A stretch of 29,298 nt of DNA, from positions 1 through 29,298 of the forward strand of contig CAIXUF010000557.1 of assembly GCA_903922535.1 (NCBI GenBank). The letters are read 5' to 3'. The notes under the pieces are model-generated. The model saw only the letters and a program-made list of their open reading frames with translations, made no database searches and was not told the origin of the DNA. The position numbers were made by a program, and so were the translations under genes. Source of the stretch: Candidatus Hydrogenedentota bacterium. Its GTDB lineage: Bacteria; Hydrogenedentota; Hydrogenedentia; Hydrogenedentiales; CAITNO01. Shown in pieces: positions 24,772 through 29,298 of this stretch. The stretch's first letter is position 1; every line of letters starts with the position of its first letter.

Positions 24772-24851
24772 CGCATCGCGGGCGAATATGGGGAAGGAAA
24801 TTCGCCTGGGCCACAGGACAAGGTTGCGTGGGACGATATGGGATTTCGCGC

Positions 24852-24958
24852 AAGACCGACATCCCCCTAAATCCCCCTTCAAAGGGGGACTTAAAACGGC
24901 GCGGTTTCTGTGTTTCAAAGTCCCCCTTTGAAGGGGGATTTAGGGGGATGTCGGTCTT
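24852..24958. repeat. 41-bp perfect inverted repeat with nested palindromes
   Basis: Arms at 24852-24892 and 24918-24958 are exact reverse complements. Each arm contains its own hairpin (CCCCCTT-CA-AAGGGGG) and the ATCCCCCTAAATCCCCCTT pattern. I recall this pattern from dispersed bacterial intergenic repeats (memory, not a search). The loop is 25 bp. It lies between mutS (starts 24757) and the WecA/TagO-like gene (ends 25008), both on the minus strand, so it may act as a terminator between them. Confidence 0.85.
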
Positions 24959-25007
24959 CGAGACGAATGAATCCTGCATGTTGTGGTTGACGGTCGGCCC
25001 GCGGAGA

Positions 25008-26249
25008 TCAACGATCTTTGACTCCTTTCTCCAACCGACGCAAAGCTGCCACACCAAGCAGGATAATCAAGGCGGCGACGACAAGCAGGATGAAGCGGTA
25101 GGTGTTGGGCACGGCGTCCATGAGGTAGGCGAGCATGCCCATCGCGCCGGAGAAGCCGTAGAGCGCGAGCACGGCGTTGCGCTGGCCCAGTCCGAGGGCG
25201 AGCAGGCGGTGGTGCAGATGATCACGGTCGGGCCGGAAAAAGCCGCCACCCCGGGCGCGCCGCATGCGGCGCAGGAAGCTCAGCCCCGTGTCGGCGACAA
25301 GCACGGCCAAGGCGGTCATGGGCACGGCAAGCGCGATGACGGCCGCGCCTTTCTGCTGCGAGGCGAGCGTGGCCACGGCAAGGATGAAACCGAGAAACAG
25401 CGCGCCCGCATCGCCCATAAAGATGGACGCCGGGTGGAAGTTGTAGCGCAGGAATCCCAGGGTCGCGCCCATGAGGCAGGCCATGATGGCGCAGCCGGCG
25501 GCGTGGTGGTTGCGCAGGCCGACGGCGAACAGGGTCGCCGAGATGGCAAACACGAGTCCCGCGGCGAGTCCGTCAAGACCGTCGGAGAAGTTGACGGCGT
25601 TCATCACGCCCGCCATCCACAGCGCGGTGACGATCACGCCCACCCAGGGCCATTGGGTGGCGGGGCCGATCATGCTGAAGGGGTCGGCGTCGCGCAGTCC
25701 CCAGAAGTAGAAGACGGCGCCGAGCGCGAGCTGCACCAGCAGCTTGAAGGTGCCCGAAAGGCCGCGCGCGTCGTCCCACAGGCCCATGAGCATCACCGCG
25801 GTGCCCAGCACGGCGGCGGGAAACAGCGCCGGTCCGGCGAGGCGCGGCGCAAACCACTCGATGCCCAGCGCGGCGGCGAGAAAGGCCGTGTAGAACGCCA
25901 TGCCGCCGAGATAGGGAATGGGTGTGCGGTGCACCTTGCGCGCCTCGCCCGGATGGTCGAGCACGCCGAGCCGCCAGGCCAGCGCGCGGAAAAGCGGCGT
26001 CACGAGGAGGGCGACCACCAGTGAACCCGCCCCTATTGCGGCGTAGATCGCCATGAGGCGGACCCATCCAGCCTGCGCGGGAATGCCGCTTTGAGACATC
26101 TGTGCGGCGATCCGGCCCAGTGCGTAGAGGGCGAACAGAACCAGCGTGACCCCCCAGAGCACCAGCACACGGCCCACCGAAACGGGGCCGTCTGCGACTG
26201 CCCCGGTGCCTGCGGAATCCTGCTGTTCGCCGTCCTTTGCCATGTCCAT
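25008..26249 (-). CDS. WecA/TagO/MraY-family polyprenyl-phosphate N-acetylhexosamine-1-phosphate transferase
   Basis: A polytopic inner-membrane enzyme (413 residues, about 11 helices) expected to move a sugar-1-phosphate, typically GlcNAc-1-P, from UDP-sugar to undecaprenyl phosphate. This is the first lipid-linked step of surface glycan assembly. Family motifs are present in order: VLDHPGEARKVHRTPIPYLGG near residue 95, AVNFSDGLDGLAAG near 215, FLRYNFHPASIFMGDAGALFLG near 270, and the HLHHRLL cytoplasmic loop near 340. The last is typical of the WecA/TagO/WbpL branch rather than MraY. The first ~27 residues are hydrophilic; ATG 26243 is an alternative start. The DegT-type sugar aminotransferase nearby may serve the same pathway (inference). 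Confidence 0.9.
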   Translation of the reverse strand: MDMAKDGEQQDSAGTGAVADGPVSVGRVLVLWGVTLVLFALYALGRIAAQMSQSGIPAQAGWVRLMAIYAAIGAGSLVVALLVTPLFRALAWRLGVLDHPGEARKVHRTPIPYLGGMAFYTAFLAAALGIEWFAPRLAGPALFPAAVLGTAVMLMGLWDDARGLSGTFKLLVQLALGAVFYFWGLRDADPFSMIGPATQWPWVGVIVTALWMAGVMNAVNFSDGLDGLAAGLVFAISATLFAVGLRNHHAAGCAIMACLMGATLGFLRYNFHPASIFMGDAGALFLGFILAVATLASQQKGAAVIALAVPMTALAVLVADTGLSFLRRMRRARGGGFFRPDRDHLHHRLLALGLGQRNAVLALYGFSGAMGMLAYLMDAVPNTYRFILLVVAALIILLGVAALRRLEKGVKDR

Positions 26250-26323
26250 GTCCGTTTGCCATGCCTTCCGGGGCTATCCTAGCGCAGCGCGGCACTGCTG
26301 TCAAAACCGCGGGGAGACTGCCA

Positions 26324-26377
26324 CCATTTCCAGCGCCAGACTAATTGCCGTCAGCCAGGCCAGAATGCTGGAAATGG
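26324..26377. repeat. 11-bp inverted repeat downstream of the TPR gene
   Basis: CCATTTCCAGC (26324-26334) and GCTGGAAATGG (26367-26377) could form a hairpin with a 32-base loop in the gap between the TPR gene stop (26401, minus strand) and the WecA-like start (26249). No strong U-tract follows, so a terminator role is only possible. Confidence 0.4.
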
Positions 26378-26400
26378 CAGGCGCACCCTTGCCCCACAGA

Positions 26401-27288
26401 CTAATGGACGGTGTGGAGAGGTGTGAATCCCGTCCCGGCCAGCAGCGGCATGACGGCGAAAGTGAGGATGACGGCCTGACATATGCCCGCAACCAGCATG
26501 ATGCCCACCGCTTCAAAGACGGACAGTTCGTAGCGCCTCATGAAGTGCATGATTCCCAGAATCCAGCCCACCAAGGGTATGAGCCCCCACAGATAGACGA
26601 TCAGCAGCGTTCCGGCAAGTTCGGCAAAGTTCGCTGCAAAGTCCCCCTCGCGGAATCTTCCAAGAAACATCAGGCACGGATAAAGGACGAGAAGAGTCAC
26701 TCCGTATGAGATGAGGGCGGTCAAAATCCAGGTTACAAAGCGGGGTGTTCTTGGAAGTTCGGCGGCTCCGTCGGACGGCACTTGCTGTTGTGCGACCGGT
26801 GCCTGGGTTTGCTGTGCGGCGGCTGGCATCGACGGCTGTGGCCTTCTCAGCGCAAAAGGAAGAACCAGAATCAGGACCGCCAATGCAGCCACGGTCCCAA
26901 TGATGTACATCCTCCGTCTGTCCGGTGACTGGGAACCGGCCGCCACCGGCGGATGCGGCACGCCGGTTCGAAGCGGAATATCAGGAAGCATGGGCTCGTC
27001 GGGGACTGCGGCACCTGATGCACCGCGGGCGGCGGCGATGCGCGCCTTCATCCCGGCCGCCCGGGCGTCGGGGGAAAGCGCCAACAGCCGGTCGCAGATC
27101 TGCTCCGCCTCGCCGAAGCATTCGAGCTTCTCCAGGCATGAGGCCATGGCGAACAGAATGTTCCCCGTGTTGGGAAACCGCCTGTCCAAATCCACCAGCA
27201 GTCGCATTGATTCCGTGTATTGCCCTGCACGGAAAAGGCCGTCGGCCTGTTTGAAGTGTGCGGTTGCTTCTGACGCGTCGATACTCAT
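26401..27288 (-). CDS. TPR-containing membrane protein of unknown function
   Basis: A 295-residue protein. Residues ~5-90 form two or three tetratricopeptide-like helix pairs (ATAHFKQADGLFRAGQYTES, NILFAMASCLEKLECFGEAE, ICDRLLALSPDARAAGM), suggesting protein-protein contact on the cytoplasmic side. After a Pro-rich linker comes a transmembrane helix near 127-147 (IIGTVAALAVLILVLPFAL), an Ala/Gln/Pro-rich stretch, then three or four more helices to the C-terminus. ATG 27288 is chosen for GAGGAAG at good spacing; upstream codons in the same frame lack family character. Function not recognised. Confidence 0.75.
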   Translation of the reverse strand: MSIDASEATAHFKQADGLFRAGQYTESMRLLVDLDRRFPNTGNILFAMASCLEKLECFGEAEQICDRLLALSPDARAAGMKARIAAARGASGAAVPDEPMLPDIPLRTGVPHPPVAAGSQSPDRRRMYIIGTVAALAVLILVLPFALRRPQPSMPAAAQQTQAPVAQQQVPSDGAAELPRTPRFVTWILTALISYGVTLLVLYPCLMFLGRFREGDFAANFAELAGTLLIVYLWGLIPLVGWILGIMHFMRRYELSVFEAVGIMLVAGICQAVILTFAVMPLLAGTGFTPLHTVH

Positions 27289-27417
27289 GCGGTCTTCCTC
27301 CGATTCTTTTCCCCAAACCTTCCCGCCATGGATGCTGAAAAGGCCGGGACCATCCACATGCGCCGCTGCCGGAGGGCGGTGCGCCCCCACCCAAGCTTTG
27401 CCCAAAAGCGCAACAGA

Positions 27418-27446
27418 ATAATATAACGGGCGGAAAAAGAACGCAA
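27418..27446 (-). promoter_or_regulatory. Predicted promoter of the TPR membrane protein gene
   Basis: Reading the minus strand, TTGCGT (27441-27446) and TATTAT (27418-27423) are 17 bp apart. The implied leader to ATG 27288 is about 120 bases. Confidence 0.45.
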
Positions 27447-27474
27447 CCCTTTCCTTCGACGCGCTTTTCCGTTT

Positions 27475-27504
27475 TTGCACTTGTCCGGACGAAAACGATA
27501 TTCT
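27475..27504 (+). promoter_or_regulatory. Predicted promoter of the aminotransferase gene
   Basis: TTGCAC (27475-27480) and TATTCT (27499-27504) are 18 bp apart, about 100 bp before ATG 27608. Divergent from the promoter at 27418-27446, with 28 bp between the two -35 boxes. Confidence 0.5.
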
Positions 27505-27607
27505 ACCGTCCGCCCGCCTGCAAGGTGCGGGCTGAAATCATCATAAGACGCGCTTCCCGCCCGGTTTGAGGCCGGGCCGCGCCCACAACCAGGAAGGATT
27601 ACGCATC

Positions 27608-28921
27608 ATGCCAAAGCTTGCCATTCTGGGCGGAAAGCCGCTCGCGGGTAAGACGAAGAAATGGGCGAAGTGGCCCATCAGCGAGGAGAGCGACGCGCAG
27701 TTGGTCGCAAAGGTCACGCGGTCGAACCGGTGGTCCTTTGACGGGCCGGTGGAGTGGGAGTTCGCGGAGAAGTTCACCAAGTACCAGGGCGCAAAGTTCG
27801 GCGCGTGCTGCGCGAACGGCACGGTGGGCATCCAGATGGCGCTGGAGGCGCTGGGCATCGGCGCCTATGACGAGGTGATCGTGCCGGGCATGACCTGGCA
27901 GGCCACGGCCGCCGCCTGCATCGACGTGAACGCAATCCCCGTGCTGGTCGATGTCGAGCCCGACACGTACAACCTTGACCTGGACAAAGTCGAGGCAGCC
28001 ATCACGCCCAAGACCAAGGCAATCATCGTGGTGCATCTGTACGGCTGCGTGACCGACCTGGACCGCCTGCAGCGCATCTGCAAGAAGAACAACCTGTTCC
28101 TCATCGAGGACTGCGCCCACCAGCACGGCACCTTCTGGAAGGGCAGGGGCGTTGGCTCCTTTGGTGATGTCAGTTCGTGGAGCTTCCAGGAATCCAAGGT
28201 CCTCTCCTCCGGCGAGGGCGGATTCAACATGTGCAAGACGAAGGAACTGTTCTACAGGATCTACAGTCTGCGCAACTGCGGCCGCCCCTACCCGGCCGAG
28301 CCGCCCGTGTTCGGCCTGAAAAAGGCCGCGCCCATGGAGACCGCGATCCAGTCGGGCAACTACCGCCTCACCGAATGGCAGGCCGCCCTGCTGCTCGGCG
28401 GCCTCACGCGGTTGGACAAGCAGGTCAAGGACCGCGACGCCAACGCCATTTATCTCAACACGCTGCTCGCGCAGATTCCGGGCATCCAGGTGATGCGCCG
28501 CCGTCCGCAGGTCACGCAGCAGAGCTACTTCAATTTCACCTTCCGCATTGACGCCAGGGAACTGGGCGTGGACTGCGAACCCTTCTGCCTGGCGCTCAAC
28601 GCGGAACTGGGCGTACCCGAACTGTTTGAGCCGCCCTACGAGCCTCTGAACGGCTGCGGACTCTACAAGCCCCTGACCAAGACGCGCCACAACCTCTCCG
28701 CGTCCTACAAGAAGGCGATCACGCCCAAGCGTTTCAGCCTGCCCGTGAGCGAGGATGCGAACAAGCACAGCGGCGTGTGCGGACATCACCAGATCCTGAT
28801 GAACAGCAAGGCCGACATGGAAGTGTTCGCCGGGGCGGTGAAGAAGATCGTCGACAACATCGCCGAACTGCGCCAGTACAAGGCCGGCGAGATGAAGAAG
28901 TACCAGGGCCTCGCCCGGTAG
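27608..28921 (+). CDS. DegT/DnrJ/EryC1/StrS-family PLP-dependent sugar aminotransferase
   Basis: A 437-residue aspartate-aminotransferase-fold protein. The DegT family transfers an amino group to nucleotide-linked or cyclitol keto-sugars used in surface glycans or antibiotics. Family signs are CCANGTVGIQMALEALGIG near residue 62, DEVIVPGMTWQATAAAC near 88, VDVEPDTYNLD, IIVVHLYGCVTDLD, LIEDCAHQHGTFWKG, then SFQESKVLSSGEGG with the PLP-binding Lys197. The opening LAILGGKPLAG with KKWAKWP is common in one DegT subgroup. ATG 27608 is preceded by AGGAAGGA. The gene stands alone between a divergent promoter and a strong terminator. Substrate unknown. Confidence 0.9.
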   Translation: MPKLAILGGKPLAGKTKKWAKWPISEESDAQLVAKVTRSNRWSFDGPVEWEFAEKFTKYQGAKFGACCANGTVGIQMALEALGIGAYDEVIVPGMTWQATAAACIDVNAIPVLVDVEPDTYNLDLDKVEAAITPKTKAIIVVHLYGCVTDLDRLQRICKKNNLFLIEDCAHQHGTFWKGRGVGSFGDVSSWSFQESKVLSSGEGGFNMCKTKELFYRIYSLRNCGRPYPAEPPVFGLKKAAPMETAIQSGNYRLTEWQAALLLGGLTRLDKQVKDRDANAIYLNTLLAQIPGIQVMRRRPQVTQQSYFNFTFRIDARELGVDCEPFCLALNAELGVPELFEPPYEPLNGCGLYKPLTKTRHNLSASYKKAITPKRFSLPVSEDANKHSGVCGHHQILMNSKADMEVFAGAVKKIVDNIAELRQYKAGEMKKYQGLAR

Positions 28922-28940
28922 TCCCCGCCAAGACAGACAC

Positions 28941-28978
28941 AACGGCCCGGCTTCCGTGACGGAAACCGGGCCGTTTTC
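28941..28978 (+). terminator. Strong intrinsic terminator after the aminotransferase
   Basis: AACGGCCCGG with TTCCG, a short loop, then GGAA and CCGGGCCGTT form a long GC-rich stem followed by TTTT. It begins 20 bp after the stop codon and separates the gene from the CRISPR array. Confidence 0.9.
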
Positions 28979-28998
28979 GTCTCTATCTGGGACACACC

Positions 28999-29298
28999 CT
29001 GCCGACACTGCTCTTTGGGCCGGGGGGGGAAGAACTCGGTCATCGAAGCCATGAAGACTATCGAGGTTTCGTGCCAGCATTCCTCTTTGGGCCGGGGGGG
29101 GAAGAACAATGGGCCTAGTGATTGAGTTTTTCATGGCGGTCGGTGCCAGCATTCCTCTTTGGGCCGGGGGGGGAAGAACCCGGAATCGTCCCGCCAAAAG
29201 CCGTAATGCCTCCCGGGTGCCAGCATTCCTCTTTGGGCCGGGGGGGGAAGAACATAAACCCAGGCGTCGGTGCCATCGCGCAACAGCTTGTGCCAGCA
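28999..29298. CRISPR. CRISPR array, one end (four repeats and a partial fifth; continues beyond window)
   Basis: Identical 37-bp repeats lie at 29071-29107, 29143-29179 and 29217-29253, with the first 9 bases of another at 29290-29298. Each runs GTGCCAGCATTCCTCTTTGG, then GCC, eight G and AAGAAC. A divergent copy at 28999-29035 matches the right two-thirds but differs at position 1 and at several of positions 6-12. Spacers at 29036-29070, 29108-29142, 29180-29216 and 29254-29289 are 35, 35, 37 and 36 bp and unrelated. The degenerate copy marks one end. Terminal repeats are usually degraded at their 3' side, so transcription toward the left (repeat read as GTTCTTCC...GGCAC) with the leader outside the window is more likely. 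No cas gene is in the window, so the type is undetermined. Confidence 0.93.

Larger units (their letters stand above)
27289..27607. other. 319-bp divergent intergenic region
   Basis: Separates the TPR gene (leftward) from the aminotransferase gene (rightward). It holds one predicted promoter for each direction and the AGGAAGGA ribosome binding site ahead of ATG 27608. I see no gene or repeat in the remainder. Confidence 0.5.

Noticed and set aside
26301..26400. Possible frameshifted C-terminal helix of the TPR membrane protein
   Set aside because: A hydrophobic stretch continues in another frame after the stop (AISSILAWLTAISLALEM), but the in-frame end is plausible and a chance helix in GC-rich DNA cannot be excluded.
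27599..29197. Long minus-strand open frame across the aminotransferase and CRISPR array
   Set aside because: It is antisense to a motif-complete DegT gene, and its N-terminus is a translation of the CRISPR repeats.
28999..29298. Simple G-rich tandem repeat instead of CRISPR
   Set aside because: Repeats are identical over 37 bp, evenly spaced, separated by unrelated 35-37-bp spacers, with a degenerate terminal copy, which is the CRISPR pattern.

Overview
The window is GC-rich, densely coded DNA from a diderm bacterium. Diderm is inferred from an OmpP1/FadL-type outer-membrane barrel and several secreted or lipid-anchored proteins. Large secreted sugar-active proteins, a GT-C mannosyltransferase-like protein, GIDE-type and TEX264-like membrane proteins, and intergenic repeats built from ATGGACNNN units suggest a bacterium near the Hydrogenedentota, Planctomycetota or Lentisphaerota. 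That placement is inference: no rRNA or other decisive marker is present. The DNA looks chromosomal. I see no transposase, integrase, phage gene or tRNA.

Layout. 1-9541 (+): the 3' part of a secreted TIM-barrel-type protein, a GT39/PMT-like membrane glycosyltransferase, a 1261-residue GH42-like secreted glycosidase, a CE1/PHB-depolymerase-like lipoprotein esterase and a membrane-anchored GyrI-like protein. 9618-12414 (-): a housekeeping cluster in the order pgsA, alr, a YacP-like NYN RNase and a small membrane protein. 12634-13548 (+): cysE with a cysteine-rich tail. 13736-15375 (+): a two-gene module of a nucleotidyltransferase and a winged-helix protein, with its own promoter and a candidate operator. 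15536-20989 (+): a compact operon of a CsgG-domain lipoprotein, a FadL-like barrel (TTG start inside the previous gene), nnrD and thiL. 21007-27288 (-): a GIDE-domain membrane protein, mutS (possibly leaderless), a WecA/TagO-type phosphoglycosyl transferase and a TPR membrane protein. 27608-28921 (+): a DegT-family sugar aminotransferase with a strong terminator. 28999-29298: the end of a CRISPR array with 37-bp repeats, running off the window, with no cas gene in view.

The genes serve cell-envelope construction (pgsA, alr, wecA-like, DegT, GT39), polysaccharide or ester breakdown outside the cytoplasm (glycosidase, esterase, FadL-like barrel), and metabolite or DNA repair (nnrD, mutS). The most unusual content is between genes. 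Six fold-back elements from four unrelated sequence families occupy intergenic gaps: three built from 9-bp ATGGACNNN units facing their complements, and one each of a GGGTCT-type, a CCCCCTAAAT-type and a CATGCCACCGC-type inverted repeat. The best candidates for something undescribed are the ATGGACNNN family, the nucleotidyltransferase/winged-helix module, and the CRISPR array with a G8 tract in every repeat.
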